Below are positions 21,525 to 27,987 of a stretch of 33,362 nucleotides of DNA, piece after piece (positions within the stretch are counted from its first letter, which is position 1; each line of letters opens with the position of its first letter). Origin of the DNA: a virus; the IMG/VR virus record IMGVR_UViG_3300028025_002797, positions 1 to 33,362 of that record. One strand, 5' to 3'. Below the pieces are notes generated by a model that was given only the letters and a program-made list of their open reading frames with translations, searched no databases and was not told the DNA's origin. A program made the position numbers and the translations under genes.

Positions 21525-22183
21525 CGGGTATTCCTATCAATGTTGGCTTCTACTATTCTGACAGCTTTGTCAATCGCTTTTGCGGCTTCCCTAGTTACAG
21601 CAGGTTCGGACCTATCAAAGCCTGGATAAACATTTCGAGACTTCTTGCGCTTGCTTGGCTTACTAATCCCACCTAGGTTGGTAAGCATTTTCTGGACTGC
21701 ACTTGATCTAATTTGGTGAGTCCTGCTAATTTCTGGACCACCGAACTCCCTAATTTTGTAAAGGCGTGTTCTGCCTTCGCCACGGGTTTTATTTGCAAGA
21801 TCACCTATGACCGTTGAAGCTGACCGAACCCTAAGTCGAGCAATACCCGTCTGTCCTCGTTTTGGCTTATTGAAAGCCTCGGTGAAGACCGAATCATAAG
21901 GGAAGCGACTGGCTCCCGAAACTGGACTACCTATGTTGCCGTAATTCCTGCCCCAACCAGTGCGACCACCATGACGCATACCGCGCATTGGACCCGAAGT
22001 ACCTAGGCTCTTTAGTTCTTGTCTAACCGAAAGCTGGGCAGGCTTCATAATGTCTTTGAAGTCTTTTTTCAACTGAATTGAAGCTTCTTTATCAGTCTTG
22101 TTCAGCTCTTTAGCAAAGACTTTCCAGTCGGTAGCGTAAACCTTTACGGCGCTATTGCGCCCAGTGTAAAGTTTCAATGCCAT
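21521..22183 (-). CDS. Basic protein between chaperones and tape measure
   Basis: The 220-residue protein is strongly basic, with KDFKDIMKPAQLSVRQELKS, a Gly/Arg-rich loop (PMRGMRHGGRTGWGRNYGN) and a lysine-rich C-terminus. Small basic HK97-gp10-like neck proteins share the N-terminal feel, but its position between chaperones and tape measure is not the usual one for those. It follows a strong terminator, so it may have its own promoter. Probably a virion or assembly protein; identity unsure. Confidence 0.7.
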   Translation of the reverse strand: MALKLYTGRNSAVKVYATDWKVFAKELNKTDKEASIQLKKDFKDIMKPAQLSVRQELKSLGTSGPMRGMRHGGRTGWGRNYGNIGSPVSGASRFPYDSVFTEAFNKPKRGQTGIARLRVRSASTVIGDLANKTRGEGRTRLYKIREFGGPEISRTHQIRSSAVQKMLTNLGGISKPSKRKKSRNVYPGFDRSEPAVTREAAKAIDKAVRIVEANIDRNTR

Positions 22184-22216
22184 TTAGTCCGCCTATCTAA
22201 CCTAAGTCTACCGAAC

Positions 22217-22246
22217 AAAAAAGAAGCACCCCGAAGGGTGCTTCTT
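22217..22246 (-). terminator. Strong intrinsic terminator after tail chaperones
   Basis: In the leftward sense an 11-base perfect stem (arms 22236-22246 and 22221-22231) closes a TTCG tetraloop with C-G closing pair and runs into six Ts. The stop of the frameshifted chaperone lies two bases before the hairpin. This is a textbook rho-independent terminator. Confidence 0.85.
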
Positions 22247-22247
22247 C

Positions 22248-22663
22248 TCAACGCTTAGGTGCTTGGTGCGTAGCTCGCCATACTAGATAGCGACCAATGG
22301 TCCAGAGCATCCGATCATCGAGCTTCATAAGCTCTCTGGGACTGATGCCTGTCTCTACAGCTAATGTGGCTAAATACCAATGAGCTGAAGATTCACCAAG
22401 CCCAACTATTTTTTTTGTTCTTCAGAAGGGCTGACACTTTCAACGGTGTCCACCCACTCCTCAAACGAAAGAGTAGTTGCTTTAGTGCGGGACTCGCTTG
22501 CCCAAGCTAGGAAAAGCAAGTGAGTAATCTTGATGTTGCTTTCAAGACTGGCTATTGACATGTCAAACTTAGTTTCAAGCTTTACCATGTCAGACGGATT
22601 GCAAATGATTTCTTTTAGCTCATCTGGTTTAGCAGAGTAAGCAACTTGTAGGTTTAGTCTCAT
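22248..22663 (-). CDS. Tail assembly chaperone, -1 frameshift fusion
   Basis: After the slip at the eight-A run (22409-22416) the frame continues IVGLGESSAHWYLATLAVET and ends RYLVWRATHQAPKR, 53 more residues with the conserved HW-LA-LA and RA pattern of the C-terminal chaperone half (lambda GT equivalent). The fusion is 138 residues and binds the tape measure during tail assembly. The frameshift site A AAA AAA is in the correct frame, directly before the zero-frame TAG. Confidence 0.8.
22406..22663 (-). CDS. Tail assembly chaperone, short form
   Basis: The zero-frame product is 85 residues, ending SEEQKK at a TAG right after the slippery As. It is helical (LAWASESRTKATTLSFEEWV) and corresponds to lambda gpG. 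Position between the major tail protein and tape measure genes is canonical. SD TAGGAT precedes the ATG. Confidence 0.85.
   Translation of the reverse strand: MRLNLQVAYSAKPDELKEIICNPSDMVKLETKFDMSIASLESNIKITHLLFLAWASESRTKATTLSFEEWVDTVESVSPSEEQKK
22409..22416 (-). other. Programmed -1 frameshift slippery site
   Basis: Eight consecutive As (minus strand) form the heptamer A AAA AAA in the zero frame, immediately followed by TAG. The -1 frame stays open for 53 codons with chaperone-like sequence. The downstream terminator hairpin is too far away to be the stimulator, so any stimulating structure would lie in between. Confidence 0.8.
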
Positions 22664-22680
22664 TCTTTTATCCTAGCGGA

Positions 22681-23094
22681 TTAGGCTGCGGCTGTGGCTC
22701 TAGTTACTGCGCCATCTACAGGCCATGAAACTGAAAGTGTAGCTAGGTCGCCCACTGCGCCAGCGTAGGGCGAATACTGGGTTACAAGCGCGTTGAACTC
22801 GTACTGCGGATTTGTGGCAGTAATGGTTCCAGAGGTAGGTGCAATCTTGATTGCTACTGTAGATCCCAATAGTGGGAACAGTAGTGCGTCTACGGCTCCT
22901 GCACCGAAGTCCTGCATGAAGTCAAGGGATACTGAAGCATCCTTTAGGCCACCAATGCGAGTGCGGTAAGACGAACCAAAAGCGGTTGTCTCTACTTCGT
23001 CTGCTGTGATGTCAAGGGTTACTGAGTTTACTGAAGTGCTGAGGTTTGCGGTTCCTACGGTAATTTTGTAATCCGCAGCGTAAAACTTTGGCAT
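22681..23094 (-). CDS. Major tail (tube) protein
   Basis: The 137-residue beta-rich protein (YKITVGTANLSTSVNSVTLD; RIGGLKDASVSLDFMQD; then SVSWPVDGAVTRAT) has the size and pattern of siphovirus tail tube proteins, and sits just before the chaperones. SD AGGAG is strong, fitting high expression. It polymerises into the tail tube around the tape measure. Confidence 0.85.
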   Translation of the reverse strand: MPKFYAADYKITVGTANLSTSVNSVTLDITADEVETTAFGSSYRTRIGGLKDASVSLDFMQDFGAGAVDALLFPLLGSTVAIKIAPTSGTITATNPQYEFNALVTQYSPYAGAVGDLATLSVSWPVDGAVTRATAAA

Positions 23095-23105
23095 GTGTAT
23101 TTCTC

Positions 23106-23510
23106 CTAGTTTGCTATGACTGTGACCGTGAAGTCAGCAGCCAGGTATGTGTTGTCATTTAGTTGAATTGAACCAATCGAGTTCAATGAAGCTACTCGGC
23201 AATCGTAGGCTTTACCGCCAAGGCTCTTGTCTAACTCTATCGCATTTTTGATAGAGTTTGCCCCTGTTGAGATGTAGGTGTCTAGCGTTCTTTGGGCAAT
23301 ACGCTCGGCTGAACGACCCACAATGACCGTGACAGTAAAGTTGTATTCCACTAGCCCTTTAGCGTAAGCCTTGTCGTAATTCACCGAATCCAGAGAGACG
23401 ATAGCTACAGGTGGGTTCGGGTTGTCTGGAATTTCTGCGGATGTCCGAAGACCAGTAATGGTTGCAAGGTTGGTTGCAATCCCAGCGCGGATGTCTGAGA
23501 TAGATGCCAT
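23106..23510 (-). CDS. Tail terminator protein
   Basis: The 134-residue protein (ISDIRAGIATNLATITGLRT; AIVSLDSVNYDKAY; FTVTVIVGRS; YLAADFTVTVIAN) follows the alpha-beta pattern of tail terminator/completion proteins, which cap the tail tube and join it to the head. Its place between adaptor and tube genes agrees. The start is a TAATG overlap. Confidence 0.75.
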   Translation of the reverse strand: MASISDIRAGIATNLATITGLRTSAEIPDNPNPPVAIVSLDSVNYDKAYAKGLVEYNFTVTVIVGRSAERIAQRTLDTYISTGANSIKNAIELDKSLGGKAYDCRVASLNSIGSIQLNDNTYLAADFTVTVIAN

Positions 23511-24109
23511 TAGCTAAAGTTCCTCATAATGCGGTAAGGCATTACTAGCTGTTCAACATCTGGGTCAAGCGAGCGACCAACTCGGATAGCTCCAAGATCA
23601 CCGAATCCAGCAACACCAAGAGGCGAGTCAAGGCGCTTGTAGATTCTTGAGGACTGAATAACTGTGGCTTGCTTGATTGCGATTGGAACTGCCGACCAAC
23701 CCCAAACACCAGTCACACGAACTAGGGCTTGTTCTCCCAGTTTGTTGAATAGCAAGTCATCGGTAGACAGGATGCTGTTGTATGGAACTGCAAGGCCATC
23801 TATTCTGCCATTGACTGGTTGTAGCTGGTAATCTGCTGTTCCCCAAGTTACATACTCACTACCGATTTCATCAGTTGTCTTTAGCTCTGAAAGGCTAATT
23901 AGGTCATCAATGATTGTTAGGTAGGAATCCTCGGCAACAAAGTTTCTAGTGGCTGTTCCAGCGTTGTAGAAGTATCTTGTGGTGTAGCCGTCAATCAATC
24001 GAGAAGCTGACTCAATCGCCATCTCAAGAAGCGAGTCATCTACCGAATCTGTGATTCTTAATGCAGCTTTGACTTCTGTAAGTGTGGCATAGCCATTTGA
24101 AATTGCCAT
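23510..24109 (-). CDS. Head-tail adaptor (connector)
   Basis: The 199-residue protein starts YATLTEVKAALRITDSVDDS, LLEMAIESASRLIDGYTTR, the helical core of HK97 gp6-type connector proteins, followed by a beta insert and a C-terminal arm (RVGRSLDPDVEQLVMPYRI). It would bind below the portal. No separate head-tail stopper gene is evident between it and the tail terminator. Confidence 0.8.
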   Translation of the reverse strand: MAISNGYATLTEVKAALRITDSVDDSLLEMAIESASRLIDGYTTRYFYNAGTATRNFVAEDSYLTIIDDLISLSELKTTDEIGSEYVTWGTADYQLQPVNGRIDGLAVPYNSILSTDDLLFNKLGEQALVRVTGVWGWSAVPIAIKQATVIQSSRIYKRLDSPLGVAGFGDLGAIRVGRSLDPDVEQLVMPYRIMRNFS

Positions 24110-24138
24110 GGGGGTCCTTTGCTAAATCTAGGTCTAGT

Positions 24139-24561
24139 CTATCGCCTAAACAGCATACGCTCTTTGATAGCTGTAGAGCTGATACCAGGCGTGTATGGAA
24201 TGTAGCAAAGCCCAATGCCCCGTGCGTCTAGCCAATCTTGGTCAAATGCCATCTGCGTATAGTAATCACGCCTAGCCCAGTCTGAGCCGATAACAACAAG
24301 GTCAGGCATAACCGAATCAATCGTGATACGGCTGTCTGGTCCCCCGATGTTAGGTACAACCGAATCTACATAACGACAGGCAAGCAAAACATCTTTGCGA
24401 TCTGCGTAGCTAATCACTGGTGGCTTGCCTTTGTATTCTTCTATAAACTCATCGGTGTTTAGGGCAACGACAACGCTACCCAGCTCTGAACAGCGTCTTA
24501 GAAACTCAACATGCCCCGCATGGAACAAATCAAAAGTCCCGCCTGTGTAAATTACTCCCAA
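24139..24561 (-). CDS. Cytidylyltransferase-like nucleotidyltransferase
   Basis: The protein (140 residues from the TTG at 24559-24561, which has AGGAGAG seven bases upstream) has GTFDLFHAGHVEFLRR, the HxGH nucleotide-binding motif, DLVVIGSDW in the middle and ISSTAIKER, the second signature. This is the TagD/RfaE-type family that makes CDP- or ADP-activated alcohols or sugars. It ends a cassette with two glycosyltransferases, so it may supply an activated donor. The substrate is unknown. Confidence 0.8.
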   Translation of the reverse strand: MGVIYTGGTFDLFHAGHVEFLRRCSELGSVVVALNTDEFIEEYKGKPPVISYADRKDVLLACRYVDSVVPNIGGPDSRITIDSVMPDLVVIGSDWARRDYYTQMAFDQDWLDARGIGLCYIPYTPGISSTAIKERMLFRR

Positions 24562-25199
24562 GAGTTGTCTCTCCTGACCTTTAGACTCCATTGACCCTCT
24601 GAATAGTCATTTTGAGCTATTTTTTGGTCAAAAAGGGCGTGATTTGCCATGAAACTGACCGAATTTTGGCTTTGGAAGCCACTTTTGATGGTTGAGCTGT
24701 TCTCGTGATGCACTTTGGCTTGAATCCGCTTGATTTCAATGCCTTTTTTGTCAATTCGGCGCTCATAATCGTTGTCATCAAAGTAAAGAGGATAAAAGCG
24801 CTCGTCATAAAGCCCTACCTTGTCTACAACACGCTCTCCAAGCACGATACAGGACCAATCTGGCACGATGTCTGGAAAAGATAGTGCGTTTGGGTCTGCT
24901 TGTTCTGCAATCTTGGCTAGTGAGCCTGGTTCAAACCAAGCGTCATCGTTTACAAGCACCCAGTAAGGAGCAAATGGTGTGGTCTTGACAATCAAGTTCC
25001 AAGCACCAACCAAACCGAGTCCGTGAGGTACTTGGATGTTCCACTGGTTCTTAGCCATAGCTACTCGTGGTGGCATCCAGTTTTGCGTGCCTGAATTGTC
25101 AATAACAACCAAATGCTCAACTGGATAGTCAATGGACATCATCAAACGCTCAGCTAGATCAAAACGCTTTAGCGTACAGAAGCCTAGGACTGGAATCAC
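24552..25199 (-). CDS. GT2-like glycosyltransferase (GT-A fold)
   Basis: I start at the GTG that overlaps the upstream stop (GTGA), giving 216 residues. Visible signatures are PVLGFCTLKRFDLAERLM, VVIDNSG, WVLVNDDAW (DXD-like metal site), YPLYFDDNDYERR and KVHHENSST. It should transfer a sugar from a nucleotide donor; acceptor unknown. Located between the GT4 gene and the nucleotidyltransferase. Confidence 0.8.
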   Translation of the reverse strand: MIPVLGFCTLKRFDLAERLMMSIDYPVEHLVVIDNSGTQNWMPPRVAMAKNQWNIQVPHGLGLVGAWNLIVKTTPFAPYWVLVNDDAWFEPGSLAKIAEQADPNALSFPDIVPDWSCIVLGERVVDKVGLYDERFYPLYFDDNDYERRIDKKGIEIKRIQAKVHHENSSTIKSGFQSQNSVSFMANHALFDQKIAQNDYSEGQWSLKVRRDNSWE

Positions 25200-26371
25200 T
25201 TGAGCAACTTCTTTAGTGCTGGTCTCCAATACTTATCCCACACAACATCGTGGTCGTATTGCTGGGCAAACTCTATTGCTTTTTCTGATTTGCCTTTTCC
25301 TCTTGCAAAGGCTTCTTCAAGAGCCTGAAGAATTAGCGGTACGGATGGAATAGTGAAGAAAGAGTTTTGAGTATTGTCGTAAAGTGGCTGACCACCAACT
25401 ACCCAGCCGTCTCCAACAAGTTCTGGTGAAGCAGCAAAGTCTGAAACAATGACAGGCACGCCACAGGCTTGAGCTTCAACGGTTGGAATACCGAATCCTT
25501 CTCCGTAGCTTGTAGCTAACAGCACATCCATAGAGCTGTAGATTCCAGCTAGGTCTTCCTGGCTCATACCAAAGCGATAGCTAACTGGGTCTACAAAAGC
25601 CATGTTGTCTGCTGGGATGCCTAGAGTTTCACCCAAAGCCATCAGGTTCCAGCCGTGCGGACTGACTGGATCAGTATGAATGTACAAGATAGCTTCTGGG
25701 TGTTTCTTACAGAACATTGCAAAGGCCATAAGGTTTTCGCCAAACGCCTTACGGTGAATAATTCCACCAGACTTATTAGCTGCGTTCATGCCGACAACAA
25801 AGCGGTCATTGCTAATACCCATGTAGTCTTCGATTGACTGTCCAGCAATCTTTTCTCTGGGCTTGAATACCTTAGTGTCTATTGAGTGAGGAATGTAGAT
25901 GGAATCTATGCCCTTTGCCTGTAGCTCTTTCTGACCGAATTTTGACATTGCAAGAGGCGTGACATTTTCTTTTGCACTCCACTTGGCTACGCTTGGTGGA
26001 ACTGGGCTGTGATCTATAGGTGTCCAAGATGCAACATTTAGACCATCCCAGTTCTTACCCTGAAACACCCAAACATCGTAAAGAGTAATTAGTAGGTCTG
26101 GTTGCTTTTTGTTTAGAGCTTTCCAGTGCTTATGTCCCAAGATGGCGGAATCGTTTGAATAAACTTCTGCCCCCCTTGGATAAACAGGTATGTCCCCATA
26201 GCCAGTGTCAAACTGAGTTCTGATTCCCTCGTTGCCGTAGTTAGAAATAGCAGCTACATCTGCGCCGTCTCTTTTTAGTCTTTGTATTAGTGCTTCAGCA
26301 GCAATGCCGTAGCCCGTAGGTTGCCCAGGTGAATTTGAGAATACGGAAACAGTCCCTTTTATTTTTGCCAT
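25196..26371 (-). CDS. GT4-family glycosyltransferase (GT-B fold)
   Basis: The 391-residue enzyme has an N-terminal Rossmann-like domain (SNSPGQPTGYGIAAEALIQR), LAMSKFGQKELQAKGI, and the GT4 donor-binding signature SYGEGFGIPTVEAQACGVPV followed by VSDFAASPELVGD. It is the first gene after the capsid terminator and probably glycosylates virion proteins. No signal peptide or membrane segment is present, so it acts in the cytoplasm. Confidence 0.88.
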   Translation of the reverse strand: MAKIKGTVSVFSNSPGQPTGYGIAAEALIQRLKRDGADVAAISNYGNEGIRTQFDTGYGDIPVYPRGAEVYSNDSAILGHKHWKALNKKQPDLLITLYDVWVFQGKNWDGLNVASWTPIDHSPVPPSVAKWSAKENVTPLAMSKFGQKELQAKGIDSIYIPHSIDTKVFKPREKIAGQSIEDYMGISNDRFVVGMNAANKSGGIIHRKAFGENLMAFAMFCKKHPEAILYIHTDPVSPHGWNLMALGETLGIPADNMAFVDPVSYRFGMSQEDLAGIYSSMDVLLATSYGEGFGIPTVEAQACGVPVIVSDFAASPELVGDGWVVGGQPLYDNTQNSFFTIPSVPLILQALEEAFARGKGKSEKAIEFAQQYDHDVVWDKYWRPALKKLLK

Positions 26372-26406
26372 GTAGGTTGCCTTTCTTTAGCCCCAGCATA
26401 GCAAAA

Positions 26407-26444
26407 GAAAGACCCCAAGCGAACCTACACGCTTGGGGTCTTTC
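26407..26444 (-). terminator. Strong terminator after the capsid gene
   Basis: A perfect 14-base stem (26407-26420 with 26431-26444) encloses a 10-base loop; in the leftward sense it ends GGGGTCTTTC then TTTTGC. It lies between the capsid stop and the GT4 start and would reduce transcription of the glycosylation cassette relative to the capsid. Confidence 0.85.
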
Positions 26445-26460
26445 AGCTTTTAGCTAGTGA

Positions 26461-27639
26461 TTAGGAAGCGCCACCGCGGAACTTCACAACATGTGAAGCG
26501 TGGGTTAGGTTTCCGTCTACTCGCATGGTGACACGGAATGTTGTAACATCCTTGTCAAATGCGAAGTCGCTAGACTGTGCTACTTGGATTCCACCAGCGG
26601 TGCGAATCTTGTAGCTTGGAAGGTGTCCGAAACCAACGCTAAATGCGTTAGTTGCAACCGCAGCAACCGCTGGGTTTTCGTACACTGGGTAGCCAAGCAA
26701 GGTTGCTGGCTGTCCTGGGACTGCTGAGTCGGTCCAGATGTAGTTACCTGCACCATCCTTTAGCTTGCGCATAGCAGCTAGGCCAGACTTACCAGTGATG
26801 AATCCAACACCAGGAAGTAGACGAGCCTGTCCGTCTAGTGCGTAAATTAGGTCAATCAGGTTCTCGTATGAAGCAGCACCTGATACTCCAGTTCCACCAG
26901 TTACAGCAGAAGAAGCAGCGGTCATAACACCAGTAGGCTCAACGGTTCCAGTTCCAGTGGTTAGACCAGTGTTTACTGCGAATCCGATTGAGTTTCCAGC
27001 CTGCTCAGCGATAAGCGCTGATAGGTCAAACCCTGCATCGTTCAATAGTTCGTTGGCAACAGGTACTAGGAAGCTGTACTTGAAAGCACCCAAAACGATT
27101 GAGCTGAATGTTGGGTCAGAGTCAGAGATCTGAACACCCTGTCCCTTGATGGTCGCGGTTGAGCGAGCAGTTAGGGTTGGGATGGTTAGTGACTCACCAG
27201 TGGATGTGTTGATAACCTGTCCAACATCAAGCATTGGACCAGCAAGTCTAGCAATCTGGAAGACCTGGTCGTAGAAGCTCTTTGGAACAGTGTTGTCAGA
27301 AGAAGTAAGGGTACGCTTCTCAGACTTGAACTCGTGTCCGCCACGGATTTCTCCCATAGCGATTGAACGGAAAATGTCAGATTCTGACTGACGGCTTTCT
27401 GCTGGAGTTGTGTTTAGTGTTGCAGCAGCTTCGTTAGCGCGGTTCTCGCGCTCGGTTAGCTTGCGTGCGGTGTCAATAGCTGCATCGCGCTGATCAATGT
27501 CAGCCTCAATACGAGCAATCTTCTCGTTTTCCTCAGATGATAGTCCGCGGTTCTCGGCAGAAGCTAGGTCTAGGACCTCGCGTGCCTGAGCAATCAAGTT
27601 GTTGCGAACTTCTACCTGAGACTTTACAAATTCAGACAT
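26461..27639 (-). CDS. Major capsid protein (HK97 fold)
   Basis: This 392-residue protein has an N-terminal charged coiled coil (residues about 1-85), the delta/scaffold domain normally removed by the maturation protease, then a linker and the HK97-like shell domain with LNDAGFDLSALIAEQAGNSI and GTGTVEPTGVMT, ending in a beta-rich region. SD AAGGAG is strong. It lies after the protease gene as in most HK97-type phages. Confidence 0.9.
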   Translation of the reverse strand: MSEFVKSQVEVRNNLIAQAREVLDLASAENRGLSSEENEKIARIEADIDQRDAAIDTARKLTERENRANEAAATLNTTPAESRQSESDIFRSIAMGEIRGGHEFKSEKRTLTSSDNTVPKSFYDQVFQIARLAGPMLDVGQVINTSTGESLTIPTLTARSTATIKGQGVQISDSDPTFSSIVLGAFKYSFLVPVANELLNDAGFDLSALIAEQAGNSIGFAVNTGLTTGTGTVEPTGVMTAASSAVTGGTGVSGAASYENLIDLIYALDGQARLLPGVGFITGKSGLAAMRKLKDGAGNYIWTDSAVPGQPATLLGYPVYENPAVAAVATNAFSVGFGHLPSYKIRTAGGIQVAQSSDFAFDKDVTTFRVTMRVDGNLTHASHVVKFRGGAS

Positions 27640-27675
27640 TTAGTCTCCTTGAATAGTTATTGGTAGGGGATTCCT

Positions 27676-27720
27676 GCGGTGCTGACACTCAACAGATACA
27701 GCGGTGCTAACACTCAACTG
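27676..27720. repeat. Two 20-base direct repeats before the capsid gene
   Basis: Positions 27676-27695 and 27701-27720 match at 18 of 20 bases, with a 25-base period. Each contains GTGCTGACAC or GTGCTAACAC, near-palindromic decamers. They lie between the terminator at 27765-27800 and the capsid SD, where a late promoter or leader-binding site would be. No clear promoter boxes were found. Confidence 0.6.
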
Positions 27721-27764
27721 CTAGTACAAGGCTACCAACCGAAAAAGATTCGGGTAAAGAAAAG

Positions 27765-27800
27765 GCCCCCCACCAAGGAAGGGAATACTTGGTGGGGGGC
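27765..27800 (-). terminator. Terminator between protease and capsid genes
   Basis: GCCCCCCACCAAG (27765-27777) pairs perfectly with CTTGGTGGGGGGC (27788-27800) around a 10-base loop; leftward it is followed by CTTTTCTTT. The strong hairpin implies that the capsid gene is transcribed at least partly from its own promoter. Confidence 0.8.
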
Positions 27801-27811
27801 AGGAAACCAGT

Positions 27812-27985
27812 TTACCTGATTTCTTTGGATTCGACAACTCTTACCTCTTTGGCAGGTGTCGAGTTTTTCTCCTCTAGAGCCGCTACAGCATCAGCGAACT
27901 GGTCTGCCATCTCAGCAATAACGCCTACTGATGGGTTGCCAGCAGCGTTTAGAATTGCAGCTTTGATTTCTTCTTTGGTTGCCAT
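27812..27985 (-). CDS. Small protein between protease and capsid genes
   Basis: The 57-residue frame starts MATKEEIKAAILNAAGNPSV and ends AKEVRVVESKEIR. Similar short proteins (helix, then a basic tail with E-R-V) lie beside the maturation protease in many actinophages. SD AAAAGGAT precedes the ATG. It may be a capsid assembly factor; function not established. Confidence 0.75.
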   Translation of the reverse strand: MATKEEIKAAILNAAGNPSVGVIAEMADQFADAVAALEEKNSTPAKEVRVVESKEIR

Positions 27986-27987
27986 AG

